Assembly: GCF_026151205.1 (NCBI RefSeq)
Contig: NC_087081.1
Span: 2,919,246 to 2,983,245, forward strand
Direction of reading: 5' to 3'
From: Bolinopsis microptera
Taxonomy: Eukaryota > Ctenophora > Tentaculata > Lobata > Bolinopsidae
DNA: 64,000 nucleotides
In this document: positions 1 to 12,218 of the stretch, piece after piece
Numbering within the stretch: position 1 is the stretch's first letter
Layout of the letters: every line of letters starts with the position of its first letter
Made by a program: the position numbers and the translations under genes
The notes under the pieces: generated by a model
Told to the model about the DNA's origin: nothing
The model's database searches: none
Seen by the model: the letters and a program-made list of their open reading frames with translations, nothing else

Positions 1-3000
1 TAATAAGGCAAACGTTCTGTTTTCGAAAGATTTCACCCCCGCTAATATCGTAAGTAAATCAACTTAATGATAAGTAAATCGAATAAATTTAATAAAGTAA
101 ATTCGGTCAAAGGTTATGTAGATTAAATTCCCGATAAAAACCCACAAAAAGCAATATCGCAGACGACCAATTAGACAGCCTCCGATCATATACACCAACT
201 AAAAGATATTCAGAGAGTTCAGTAATGATAACACTTAACAAAAGGAACAAAAAGAGCAGAGTCAGACAGCACTTAGAAAACAAAGCTAACGACCAGTGAG
301 GAGGGTACAGCGATGTAACGTATGGAGGAAGCGTCGGGTTAGTCTATATCTGATATTTAAAGATGTATCATTGTGTTTAGTATCTGATTTGTAGTGAGTT
401 TAAGAGCTTATTTTGAAGCTTGTTTCGTCCCAAGAGTGATATTGAAGACGGCAAATACTGAATGATTATATCAGAGAAGGGTGAAATACGTGTGAAAATA
501 CGTGAGCTATGGATAGCACATTGCAATTATCAAGGGTAAAAGTATAATTTGATGAGCAGACGGAGAATAGACATGGTATGATACAGAGTGCGTCTGTAAG
601 TCTATAACAAGCGGCAATATGGTGAAGCCAAAGAGACGAATAAAACGTTCAATATACAAATCACAAAATGTTAACCGATCTAAAGTTAAATGAACAAGAC
701 ATTTTACCTGCATGTTAAAAGAGAGGTTATGCCCAGTCGCGAAATTATGTAATTTACGGACCCAAAAGACGCAGCTCTAAAGATTCAAGGCTTGAAACCT
801 GTTTTTAAATACTTTTTAATAGTTTCAAAATTTCTGTATGGCAGGTAATATTTTAACGTCTCAATATGATGTGTTAAATACGATTATTTTGTTATCCTAA
901 AATATGCTGTAGAGTCGTAAAAGTAAGATAATTACAAAGCAAGGGCCCAGGAGAACTAGCTGTCAACATTAACAGACGGCACTGCTGCAGTAACAGCAAA
1001 AATCAATTGTATTCAATTTCTGAAGAACCGCTCGTAACACTATCCTCAGAAACTTTAACACAAAAATTTAAAAATTTCGTCAAAAAAATGTACAGTTAAA
1101 AAGTGACCCACTCAAATAAAACAGCGACACGATGTGGTCACACAGATGCGGCAGCGACAAGGAATATATCAATACAACAACTGTCTCTCGTCTCATACTA
1201 ACATGCAAGCTTGTAGATTGTCACTAGTACTACGTTCTAAGGCTCAACTGAAGTAGTGTTGAAGTAGAAGCACGATCAGGGGAATTGCATGTGTGGGCGA
1301 GGACTTGTGATGAGGTTATTTGAGAATTAGCATTTTTATATTTTTATAGAGCTCAGCGGTTAAAACTGAATACTGTAGCAGGCTTGGCAATAAGATGTTA
1401 CATATACTATTGTTAAGTCGTATAGGTCGTAGTTCAAGTTAGTTTTGTCAAAGTGTGAGTCCTCCCGTAATGTTCTAGGGTCCCCCATAAAGTTTGAAGC
1501 AAAATATCAATATTCAACTAAGGTATAGGACGATATAATAATAATGATAATAATAACGGTTGCGAGACTGACAGCAACAGCTTGACTGATAATACCAATA
1601 ACCAATAATAATTATTATCATTATGACCACTATTCTAATCAGTTCCCAACGGTCGGCAGCAGCACTGATCTCATCTTAATGTTGAGATGAATTAAAATGA
1701 AGCACCAGGTACAGCTTGATGACAGACGATCACGTGATTATTTTGTATATTCTAGAAAGTGGTTCCTGACTTTTTGATAACGTTGGGTTTGGAAACATTA
1801 CCATCTAAAGTTGCAATCAGAGGCTTGATCTCAACTCATTACTGTAGCTACATCTCGATGTAATTGTAACTGTAAGGTGAGAGCAGCATGATCAATGACA
1901 AATCTACGGCATAGGCCTGTTATAAGTTACAAATTTAAATTCTGCGGAGATCAAGTTGTAATTAGTTAGGAAGGAGCGTGTAACATAGGAATTAAACAGG
2001 AATTAAAAAGGAATTCAACAGGAATTAAACATAAAACATAAGTGTCAGTGCCATTTGAGAATTAACGACATAGTTCTCAAACCATACAGCCAGTGTCAGC
2101 ATTTATATAGGCTGAGCCCTGAGATGATTGTTACCCTGCCTGGCCTACCTGTATTTTAATTGGCGCTATCAAACACTCAGTTACAATTTTTATCGAAGTA
2201 GTTATTAACAGTATACAGACTGATATCACCATTATTAATTACCCCAAATTGTTTTTCGCAAGTTGGCAGTTGATATTTTATTAGCAGAATTAGACAAAAT
2301 AACAGGTAGACAAATACCATCGGTGGTACTGGCCACTGGACACTGGACACTGGACACAGACATTCAATCAGTCATGCCATTAGTGTTATTGCTCAATTAC
2401 CCATTCAATACCATAATTGCCAGCAGATAATATCGATGTTAGCCATGATAATAACGATAGTAGTCCAAGCCAGACGAACATAACCATGATGATAATTTCC
2501 GAGGTTCAGGATAATTTCCGAGGTGAGACTATGTACGGAGCAGCTGAGACTGATAACAGGAGGCCGATAAGGGCGAGGAATGTGGCCCTGATAGATACTC
2601 TGGAGAGGAATGTGGAGTATAATTAGCATAATTAGCATAGTATGTAATTATCATATTACGTAATTATTATGTAATTACACAAGGGGCGAGGCATCACAAT
2701 TAACATATTAAGATCATATAGACGTTTAATTATCGTCTTATTTGAAGCCGATAGCCTTAGGTATACAAGTGATAAGTTGTAAAGTTGAGGGTGGGCCGCG
2801 AAACTGATCTTAAAATGAACGAAAGATGGAATGCCTAAATTAAGTAATGCGAAACGGAATGAAAACAGGCGCCCAAAATCCACAAAACTATTGAACTATG
2901 TCGACGAAAGAACCATCACTTGACTCACTTATTGAATGATGAATCAGAACAAAAACTACTCTCCAGCACACACTGACCTCCAAAAGAGCTGTATTGCAGT

Positions 3001-3583
3001 CACGTGACCACACCAACCAATCAGGACACAAAAGGTAAGGACACCTCGACAGTCACTGTAAATGGTAATGCAATCCCGAGATGGCATCCAACATGTGAGC
3101 TCCGACTAAATCAGGGACTGCTTCCGACATTGTATTGGAGGAGGAGGAGGGATTCAAAGTAATAATGACTGAGGTCTTACGGAGCAGCTGCACTTCAACT
3201 AACGCATCAATAATTCATTATAACATACCTTGAGACCCCACATCCATCATCCATCAAAGACATCATTACGTTGCAGTGTAAAGATCAAATTCCCTTTTTT
3301 GGGGTCGTAATTTGGTGGAGATCCACCGAAAGATTGTATCAAATTTAATCAAAAAGAATCAACTTAATGATTTGGGCCCTGTAATTTAGTGTAATTACCT
3401 CTAGTAGGTAGATTTACAGCTATTAAGATTGTTTTGCTACTTAGACTGATATATAATGTCACGTAATCTTCCGAGTATTCAATAACACGGACAGAGGAAT
3501 AAGGAGACAAATAATAAAATGCCAAGAGGCAAATTAGGACAATTATTTAACAATCATTTAATGTATAATCATAAATACCCAGA
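1..3583. other. noncoding AT-rich DNA
   Basis: No exon, RNA gene or convincing ORF is visible; open frames are short and lack codon structure or paired splice sites. The block holds an 11-bp direct repeat (AGGAATTAAAC, about four copies, 1987-2032), an AT-rich inverted pair around 1536-1625, a short TGGACAC repeat near 2340, and a CACGTG at 3001 followed by CCAAT at 3017. If the Sidekick-like gene continues beyond the left edge, this is its intron; otherwise it is intergenic. Confidence 0.6.
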
Positions 3584-3744
3584 CGTTCACTTTAATCAGG
3601 CAGAAAGGCTACCGGACAACTGAACCCAATTTAGACAATTTAGTCATTTAGACTAACCCTAACCAATAAAGCTGATTGGTTAGTGGGAACTAGGTTCAAT
3701 TGGGTTCAGTTGTCGGTCACCCGTTCACTTTAATCAGGCAGAAA
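3584..3744. mobile_element. small foldback/MITE-like element with long flanking direct repeats
   Basis: The core (3607-3721, 115 bp) has terminal inverted repeats of about 25 bp. Both ends read inwards through a shared block ACAACTGAACCCAATT, with a few mismatches nearer the tips. An inner inverted pair, CTAACCAAT/ATTGGTTAG, sits at the centre. An identical 23-bp sequence flanks the core at 3584-3606 and 3722-3744, as a target duplication would. No coding capacity. Terminal repeats suggest a DNA-transposon derivative, but 23 bp is longer than the duplications of the common cut-and-paste families, so the superfamily is not assigned. Confidence 0.65.
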
Positions 3745-4460
3745 TTATAACGGGATTAAATAAAATCTTAAATCTTAAGAAAAGTGGGAATGTTGTGAAC
3801 TGTATTTTTAAACCTCCAGTAATTATTGAATGTTATAGGCAAACTTGTGAGAACTGTTGAAATTAACAAGCAACATTAGGAACGAATATTTAAGTTTTAA
3901 AACTGTTCCATTAACACTAGTATTATATGAGATGATTTAAGAAATGAAAACAATCCCGAAACTAGGTTAAACAAAGCCAGCATCCACTTACTAACAACTT
4001 AACAGACTCAAGATAACCAAAAAATTATCTTGAAAATGAAAATAAAATCTTTCAATTTTGACATGTAGAAACCAGATAAGACCCACCAGACTGCAACATT
4101 GTCCTACGACAATGAAACCCACAAGTGAACCGGATTCTAAATACAATTTAAACAGCCTCTGAGTGGCACTAAATGAATCTTCAATTTAAACAGTCACCAA
4201 CACTACAACATTGTTAGACTCCCGCCACAATTGCACGCAATTTACCCGCAGAATTCTTCTGTAACAAAATAACACGTCCAACAATCCGACATCATACTTT
4301 CATAGACCCGAAATGTTAAATAAAGGTCCTTTGTTATAGACCAGAATGGTAAATAAAGTCTAGTAACCCATGTGAGAAGTGGCTCAGTTTTATAACAATG
4401 TCTAAACAACTCTAACCTGTAAACTAACCATGCAAGGTTAACGATACTAACAACCCGTAT

Positions 4461-4830
4461 CAATTTACATTTCACTACAATTTACATTTCACTACAATTT
4501 ACATTTCACTACAATTTACATTTCACTACAATTTACATTTCACTACAATTTACATTTCACTACAATTTACATTTCACTACAATTTACAAAGAAGATGCTG
4601 CTAATTTAGTATTTACATTTCACTACAATTTACATTTCACTACAATTTACATTTCACTACAATTTACATTTCACTACAATTTACAAAGAAGATGCTGCTA
4701 ATTTAGTATTTACATTTCACTACAATTTACTACAATTTACAAAGAAGATGCTGCTAATTTAGTATTTACATTTTACTACAATTTACTACAATTTACAAAG
4801 AAGATGCTGTTAATTTAGTATTTATTACTG
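4461..4830. repeat. 17-bp satellite with higher-order structure
   Basis: Tandem units of 17 bp (CAATTTACATTTCACTA) run from 4461. A spacer containing AAAGAAGATGCTGCTAAT interrupts them at about 4588, 4685, 4741 and 4797, giving 97-, 56- and 56-bp higher-order steps. A GA-rich microsatellite (4832-4855) follows directly. Noncoding. Confidence 0.9.
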
Positions 4831-6425
4831 CAGAGAGAGAGAGAGAAAGAGAGAGGCTTCACAACGTGTTAAGCCGCATTTAATTGCAATATATGACGGA
4901 GAAGAAGAAGGACACGGCACAGGACGTAACACCTTTACAGTACTACGCGGTGATGCTAATCATTGCTAGTCGTTTGGAAAAACACCTCATCAGATGAAAA
5001 ACGTACATTCATGAAATTCAAATAAGGATCGGTTTTCTGGAAGGGAGGAGCGGTACCTAGGCTTCTTAAGTGCATGATGGTGAAGCTAATTTATATGAGG
5101 GTTTGGGATTAGGATTGCTAGGTCGTTTGTAAGATATTGATATCTTCAACACGATCTCGTATTTATTAAGACGCGATTACGTCCTCATTTGAAAAACGCA
5201 TAACTAATGGCCTAACTCTATTAATTAAATACCAAGAATGCATTAGGTACCGGGGCTTGTTGACCACTCCTATAACTCTATAACTCTGCTGCTATAAAGA
5301 TATCTAGATGTGATGATGTCCCGATCACTGGAATTCAATAACTAGGTTCTTAAAGAGCATGGCGGTGTATAGCCGCATAGGATGGGTTTATAAGATTCTA
5401 TTAGCGGATGGTGCCGATAAACCGAGTTTTATGATATCTCTCGATGGAGCTAACAGTAATATCAGTGATTTCTGGAGAATACAGCTGAGTGTTTCCCCAA
5501 ACAGCTGCGTCCTGGAGAATACAGCACCTGTATTACAGCCGATAAGCCGGTGTTCCCCAAGGCCAAACAGCTGTGTTGAGTGTTGACCACTCCCTAGTCA
5601 CTGCATGTATTAAGATACGTAAAATACCGAATAGCCGATAATGGAATTGTGTCAAACTACAGAAACCAGGATAAATTGAGATAAGAAAATCCGGAAAATG
5701 ACCTTACAATTAGTCCATAAAGTACAGACCCCAGTCTTAAAGTCTAGTCCTAATATAGGGGAGAGTGCACTAAACCTACCAGAACGAACAAAAAGTTAGA
5801 CTCAACCGAGAATAGGTACTGAAACTAGTGTTAGTCAATTAAGGGTTCTAAACTTGGTACAGGAGACCGAGCTGCCGTTAATATACCCACATTACCTGTC
5901 AATCACTGAGGTAAAGTGAGGTTAATTAACAACCATAGTAATTTGATATGAAGGAGGCAAGGTGAGGTCAAATGCCACAGCAACTTAACAATATCCAACT
6001 TAAACGGGCAAGGTGTTAGGCTGAAATGAATGGCCTTCCTTGACACTACATTCATTTTTCGCTTGATTACGCTTTGACGGTTTTAAGGTGATGATTTTGC
6101 ATTTATAGTGCTTCATGTAAGAAAAGGAACAGGCTTGGTGCATGGCACTGTCGAATACGATAAAAACCTTGCTAATATTCATTACTCATTGTTCACAAAT
6201 GAATTATGTATGGCAAAATGTCTCAGACGGTTATTAGCGCATGTCGAGTAGGTGTAAAGTTTCAAAAATGATTATAAAACATTTTTCTAAAACATTTTGC
6301 CGCTTATTAAACGTCCAGACGAAATAAACTCACACATTTTCATCAGATGCTCCATTTAAAGTCCTGATATTGACGAAATAAACTCTGAAATTTTCATAAG
6401 ATGCTCCATTTAAAGACTGATACTA
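4831..6425. other. noncoding DNA
   Basis: Apart from the GA microsatellite at the left end I see no gene. A 75-codon frame at 5359-5586 contains two copies of a short AACAGCTG-containing duplication and has no recognisable domain; I regard it as chance. Confidence 0.5.
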
Positions 6426-7726
6426 GGTAATATTAGGCTATCCATTATCGGTATGAAATCTTTTATCTAGATAAACAGATAAAGATTTAGGTTTTATCTA
6501 GATAAAACCGATAAAACCGATAATTTTTATGCTGAAGGCCAAAGCCAAAATGTTTTCCAAATTTCGCAAAAACTAATTGTCGACCTTTATTACTGTTTAC
6601 CAGTAATCTTTCTAAAGTACCACTTCCTTTCTTTTGAAAATATTAGAGCATCAGTTTTCTTCTCCGGGGAGCATAAGTGCACCAGTTTTCTTCAAAACAG
6701 TAGACAAACGGTTTTCTTCTCCTAAGAACAGTAGTGTACCAGTTCTCTTCAAAACAGTAAACAGACGGTTTCCTTCTCCTGAGAACAGTAACGCAGTAGT
6801 TCTCTTCAAAACAGTAGACCCCACTGGTTTTCTTCTCCTGAGAACAGTAACGCACTAGTAGTTCTCTTCAAAACAGTAGACCACCGTTTTTCTTCTCCTG
6901 AGAACAGTAACGCAATAGTTCTCTTCAAAACAGTAGACAGACGGTTTCCTTCTCCTGAGAACAGTAACGCAGTAGTTCTCTTCAAAACAGTAGACCAAGG
7001 GTTTCCTTCTCCTGAGAACAGTAGTGTACCAGTTCTCTTCAAAAACAGTAAACCACTGGTTTCCTTCTCCTGAGAACAGTAGTGTACTAGTTCTCTTCAA
7101 AACAGTAGACCAAGGGTTTCCTTCTCCTGAGAACAGTAGTGCACCAAATACCAAATCTCCTCGAAACAGTAAAGCATTTAAAGTGATTCAGTGAACCGTT
7201 TTCTTATCCTGTTGATAACTTGGAGCAACAGATTCCTTCTCCTGAAGACAATGTTTCACGCCCAGAACACTTACGGAATTCAATTGAGTGCCCTGCCGGT
7301 ATTTTTGACTCTTGTTAACAGTAACATGCTCGTTCCCGTCTCCAGAATGATTATAAGGTAAAACGCCAGCACCTCAATACAAGAGAACAATGTCAATAAC
7401 CTTCTCTGGATTTCAACAGTTCATACAGTTCTACAGTTCCATAGGTATACAAATGTAAATAAACCTCTTAAGCTCACATCTAAGTAAACTACCTCTTCTA
7501 TTATACTAGAAGACGTTTGGGACTGTTTCTTGGATTGCTTGGGAAGGCAAAAACACTAATATTTCTTTACAATTGTACGGTATTGTGGCAGTATTTTCGG
7601 TAATATCTAGTGAATTTTTATACCGATAAAAATATGTTTTATCTAGATAAACAGATAACTTTTTTTAACGAATTATCGGAGATAATTATCGGTTACGATT
7701 ATCGGAGTGGATAGCCTAGGTAATAT
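6426..7726. mobile_element. non-autonomous hAT-like DNA transposon
   Basis: The element spans 6434-7718 (1285 bp). Its ends are the perfect 11-bp inverted repeat TAGGCTATCCA / TGGATAGCCTA. The 8-bp direct repeat GGTAATAT lies immediately outside both ends (6426-6433 and 7719-7726). An 8-bp target duplication is characteristic of the hAT superfamily. Subterminal TATCGG motifs cluster near both ends, and a block built on the palindrome TTTATCTAGATAAA occurs near both ends in direct orientation (about 6462-6482 and 7637-7658). No transposase frame is present, and a 57-bp minisatellite fills the interior. The borders and duplication are directly visible; the superfamily call rests on duplication length. 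Confidence 0.75.
6651..7172. repeat. 57-bp minisatellite inside the hAT-like element
   Basis: The anchor GTTCTCTTCAAAACAGTA recurs at 6742, 6799, 6861, 6918, 6975, 7032 and 7090, steps of 57-58 bp with one of 62. Each unit also has GAGAAC about 12 bp before GTTCTC, so every unit can form a small hairpin. Because 57 is a multiple of three, minus-strand frames stay open and give artefactual 70-99-residue reading frames. Confidence 0.9.
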
Positions 7727-9189
7727 CAGTATTTTACAAACTCAAATCTGTTGGTGGCAAGGCACAGCTGTCATGAGGGTTACAAAAGAAAGCCGTGTTA
7801 GGAGATTGTCTGGAAATAAACTGATAAGTCAGTACTGCCGCTCTGAACACAATAGCACAATATAACGCAGTATATTCGTTATCTGCTAAAACCTGAGCAA
7901 CAATGGCATGATGTGATGCTGGAGAAATGTCAGGGGATTGGCAATTGGCATTTGTCGGAAAATGGCACATGAAAATGATGTGGCACATGATATCATCATT
8001 TTATACCGACTCGACATAAAGCGATGACATAATATGCCGACCATTGTCTCCGTTTGATGTTTATTAATATTATGGTATGTGAACATTTTGAGCGTTTCGT
8101 AAGAGATGACTCTTATGACAAATTTTTCGGGACACAAAGGCCAAAAAAGAGACTTCCCTTGTCATTTTCTGACGGCCAAACCCAATGAAAACAGCGCTCA
8201 AGAGACAAATCATAGACAACGAATAATCCTAAAGATGGTCTGATTATTACAACACAAACACAAATAGAAATTAAATATTTTTCAAGAGTCCACTAATATT
8301 CATCTATCTTTATTTACACAATGATTTCAATCCATTCGTCAGTCCACTGGAATCATGGCTTTTCAAAAAATAGTTTTTAAAATGAAAAAGGCTTTTCAAC
8401 CCTGTCTTAAAAAACATTCTCAAACTCTAGAAAAGAAGGCGCTGTCGAGATCAACTGGTTCCCCGATGCGTGCCTTTAACAAAATTGACGCGCACTGAGA
8501 ATATCAGAAAGAGCAGCGGATAATTAACTTTTACAGCAGTTAGTTTAGGCTGGAACAAAGTAATTCACCTTTATTTGAAGTTATTTTATTTCGGTCACCA
8601 TGCAGCCTGTATTAATTATTAAAGTTATACAGGCCATGGTAAATTTCGTAAGTAAATTAATAATATTGATAAAACATTTGTGCTGAGTAAGAAAGAAAGT
8701 ACTGATGTCAGTAAATATTTTTAATTGTATACTGGAGGACTTTAAAAATTGTTAACGAAGTTCTCGCTAATTTTCATGTCGCGCTTAATGACTACCATTC
8801 GCATTTTGTCTTCTAGATAATTACTTTTTAAAGACGCGTCCCTGCATTCTTGAAATAACAACTTCATAAATTATAGAGTCTGACTCTATTACATTCATGA
8901 GAAAAAAAGTGAAATCAACGAGGTCGCAAGAAGCACACTGTACAGCTTGTGCATTAAACCACAGATGGAGTTCGTCAGAAATCAGCAGAGAATGGCAACT
9001 GTATTTACGAAACTTGCAAAATCTATTGTAATAAACAATATCTCACAATTTGAAGAAATTCTGCTATTATCCCAAGAGTATCTCTCTAATAGAAACTCCT
9101 CAAGTTTCAATATCTTATAAAACAAATAGCAAGCAAGATTAACCTCAGCACGATCCGGGAACCACCTCAGACCAGTTTGAGCAACTGAT

Positions 9190-9242
9190 CACGTGACAAG
9201 AAGGAACCAATCACAGTGGAGGTAACTGAAGTGAAGACCAAT
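9190..9242 (+). promoter_or_regulatory. E-box/CCAAT cluster
   Basis: CACGTG at 9190-9195 is followed by CCAAT at 9207 (17 bp, 5' to 5') and 9238 (31 bp further). The same 17- and 31-bp spacing is repeated at 9726/9743/9774, and a shared GTCCCAGGA lies just downstream in both, so the two clusters look like diverged copies of one element. No transcript start can be assigned. Confidence 0.4.
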
Positions 9243-9680
9243 AGCAACTGTCCCAGGACAAGATACAACCAAGATATAACCTCAGTGCAGCTTTAAACAT
9301 AGCGAAACTGTAGCGCTTGAGACATGAGAAACGCTTCAAGTTGCAAGAAAGATACATGCCACAGGTCAATATTTTATTATTAGAGCTTCGCTCGAGGGTT
9401 ATACCGACAAATTTTCCAAAGATAATTGGATAAAAGTCGAACAAAACTCGAGTCCAAGATGGATGAAACTGAGAGTAAACGGTCAACTTGATACTATTAC
9501 TTATTACAAGAAATCTCCAAGAAACTGAAGACGTATATATTTCAATCTAGATATTGGAAATCCGATCGGACCCTTACGGAGCCATGTCCATCTGGTGCAT
9601 CTATAATACAGCTCGTCAAGTATAAAACTCTTCAAACACAAGCATAGAGTACTGTCTTACTTGTGCTTTACAGGGACTAG

Positions 9681-9778
9681 CCAATCTAGCTAGGTCTATT
9701 TGGTCACGTGCTTTGAACGACTGGTCACGTGACCAGAAAGAGCCAATCACAAGCAAGGAAATGGAGGAGACGGCCAAT
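9681..9778 (+). promoter_or_regulatory. CCAAT / double E-box / CCAAT module
   Basis: CCAAT at 9681, CACGTG at 9705 (24 bp), a second CACGTG at 9726 (21 bp), CCAAT at 9743 (17 bp) and CCAAT at 9774. In animals CCAAT boxes are bound by NF-Y and CACGTG by bHLH-leucine-zipper factors such as USF, MITF/TFE or MYC/MAX. The fixed spacing recurs across the window; which factor acts here is inference. Confidence 0.45.
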
Positions 9779-10501
9779 GGTAAGACAGAGAATTGTCCCA
9801 GGACTCGATCGGAGAGCCATTAAAATTGTACTGATGGACCGGAGATTTAGGGACAAAACTAAACTGTAATCTGGAAATATCATAATATGATGAATTGATC
9901 AACTACGAATATATCAAATATATCAGATGGATTGTCAAAAATAGATGGACCAAAATGTAGGGTGGGGGCTGACACTTTAGAATTTGAGGTCAAAAGCTAC
10001 AATAAACTGAATTAAGGAGAGGTATAATAAAATAAACCGATCGAGGGATGGAAATCATCACTTCTGGCCACAAACCATTCGAGAAATAGACATTAGACAA
10101 GTTGACATGATTTGACATGTTATTTTACATATTTTGGAGTAATATAATTGGGTTTGCGGCAAATATACGACCAGACGTTCTGACGGTTTGAGCATAAAAA
10201 TTACAGACTTGAATTCAAAAAATTTCTACCAAATAGCGAGCAGAATATTTCAAGCAAAGGACTTATTATTTGTCGTCTGTTGATATGGATCTATCTGCAG
10301 GATAGAGCCTTGAATGAGAAACAACTCCTGAATTTTACCACCCCCACCCCCTCATGATTTAGTGGAAATCTTTACAGTGACTACACACGTTAAGAGAGTA
10401 TAAATGACAAATAGGCCGATTTAGCGACAAATTTCAAGAGAGTCGCACTGACCATGTATGTGATATGCTTTCTGCAAACATCCTGACAAATGTTAGCTAT
10501 G

Positions 10502-10558
10502 AATATTCGGCAGAATCCAGATAGCCCGACCCCTGTTCGCGAACAGGTGCCGAATATT
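10502..10558. repeat. nested palindrome
   Basis: An outer inverted repeat with 11-bp arms (AATATTCGGCA at 10502-10512, its complement at 10548-10558) encloses a perfect 16-bp palindrome, CCTGTTCGCGAACAGG, at 10532-10547. The whole 57-bp segment could form a cruciform or a dimeric binding site. It is GC-richer than its surroundings. Confidence 0.8.
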
Positions 10559-10794
10559 TGATATAAGAGATTGTAAATCCAAGCCATGGTGTGGTGGAGG
10601 TTTAATCTCAGTCAACAGTCCACTGACGCCACAATAGTATAAATCTCCATTAAAGTGAGCGATGGGTAATGGCACTCTGGGTTGACAAATGAACACTATA
10701 CCCGGTAACGTTTTAACTTTTTAATGGATTGCGTACAAATACTTACAGTAAAGCAGGCGTCAAATTAAGGTGTTCACAGAGGGTTAAGGAGCAG

Positions 10795-10865
10795 CCAATC
10801 AAACTTGAGAATTTGGTCACTTGTCAAATAAACGAACCAATGAGAGGCTTGAGAAGTAGCACGTG
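10795..10865 (+). promoter_or_regulatory. CCAAT/E-box module
   Basis: CCAAT at 10795 and 10837, CACGTG at 10860, so 23 bp separate the second CCAAT from the E-box. The downstream text (GTTTATTGTTTAAGAGG) resembles that after the related pair at 45226/45247, suggesting two copies of one ancestral element. Confidence 0.4.
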
Positions 10866-12171
10866 ATCCGTAGCGGGGGTTTATTGTTTAAGAGGAAGGG
10901 ATCGCTTATCTTACTTTACCTTTGAGCGGTATAACTTTCATGTTACAGTAATGTGAAGATTGTGATTGAGTGGTTTAAACTTAAACGAATTCTGAGAGAG
11001 TTATAAATGTAAACCAGATGATTTGCTTATCTTAATGAATTCACTGAAAAGTTAAACAGTTAAACAGTTGGAGCAGATCAATTTCAAACAGAATACTGCT
11101 GTGATGGGGTACAAGTTGATAGATTCACGTCAGATTTAACGTTACTGAAGTTAAATTCAACGACCAATAAGAAAATCAAGTTAAAGTGGTGAAGGATAAA
11201 CTACTACGATGGTTTACCAGATCGCAACAAAAATTAGCGCCGACAAGTATAACAGAATGAACACCAAGACAATTTCTGGTGGTATGGCTTCAAGAAATAC
11301 TGGTTGAGGAAGTGGTTTCAAGTATACTTGATTACAACCAAATTATTTGGTACTGGTAGTGAGAATTGCTGCTCGACGATTCCTAATAATTTGGTTATTC
11401 TGCCGCAACATTGGAAAGTATCCTGAAATCCGCTAATTATTTGGTCACTATGCGTCAATATTGAGACAAATCCTTGTTCTGCTACACATCAATTAGTCTC
11501 CTATCGACTTGAACGATAGAGGATCGCTTTTATCATGCAATCACGTGGTCAATAAACCTGAGACAACCCTCAACCACACCCGATGAAATCTGAAAACCTT
11601 TAAAATGTCAACAAAATTGCTTTCAGAGCTCGAAATATAAAGGTCAGATTCTTGCACCCTTGGGATAGAAGGCGGACATTTATAAGGTTTGGGATATTTG
11701 AAGGGGAGGTATGTACGGATCTCCAACTATGCAGGACTTTCCTAGGGTGAAATGGAGTAAAACAAAAAAAAACACGTGCTATCTGCCGTGCTATCTTATT
11801 GATTTGGAGACAGAAGAGATCTACTGCAATCTATAAATGAAGCCAAGCAATCAAATTTTGCAAGTGGTACCTCGTGCCGAGTACATACCTATAAAACAGA
11901 GGATCAACTACAGGTGGCAGGACAACAAAAGGGCCTGCTTCAAGCTACACTCTATCCACAACCAGTAATAAATTAACATGATCAGGAGGGAGTCCTGTAG
12001 TGATAACGCATCATCACCGCACTAAACAATAAACATACGTTAAAAAGAGAAGCGTTCAAGCGAAACAAATCAGGGAATTAAGGGGTTGCACTGCTTCATT
12101 GATTGCTCCACTGTCATATTATGGTGAAATACGAAACAATCACAATCCATGTGATTAAAGGAAACGCTGTG

Positions 12172-12218
12172 ATTGGTTTATCCAAATAGCACGTGATAGA
12201 AGGAAACAATCTGATTGG
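12172..12218 (-). promoter_or_regulatory. CCAAT/E-box module (reverse orientation)
   Basis: On the minus strand CCAAT (12218-12214) precedes CACGTG (12195-12190) by 23 bp, and another CCAAT (12176-12172) lies 19 bp beyond. Two more E-boxes, including the palindrome TGCACGTGCA, follow at 12299 and 12325-12334. Confidence 0.4.

Noticed and set aside
6643-7154. Overlapping 70-99-codon minus frames
   Set aside because: Translations of the 57-bp minisatellite in different frames.
10390-10696. Minus frame with a GDLYYCGVSG motif, considered as a further Ig exon
   Set aside because: No D-x-G tyrosine corner, no fitting splice sites and no partner half-domain; the resemblance is too short.
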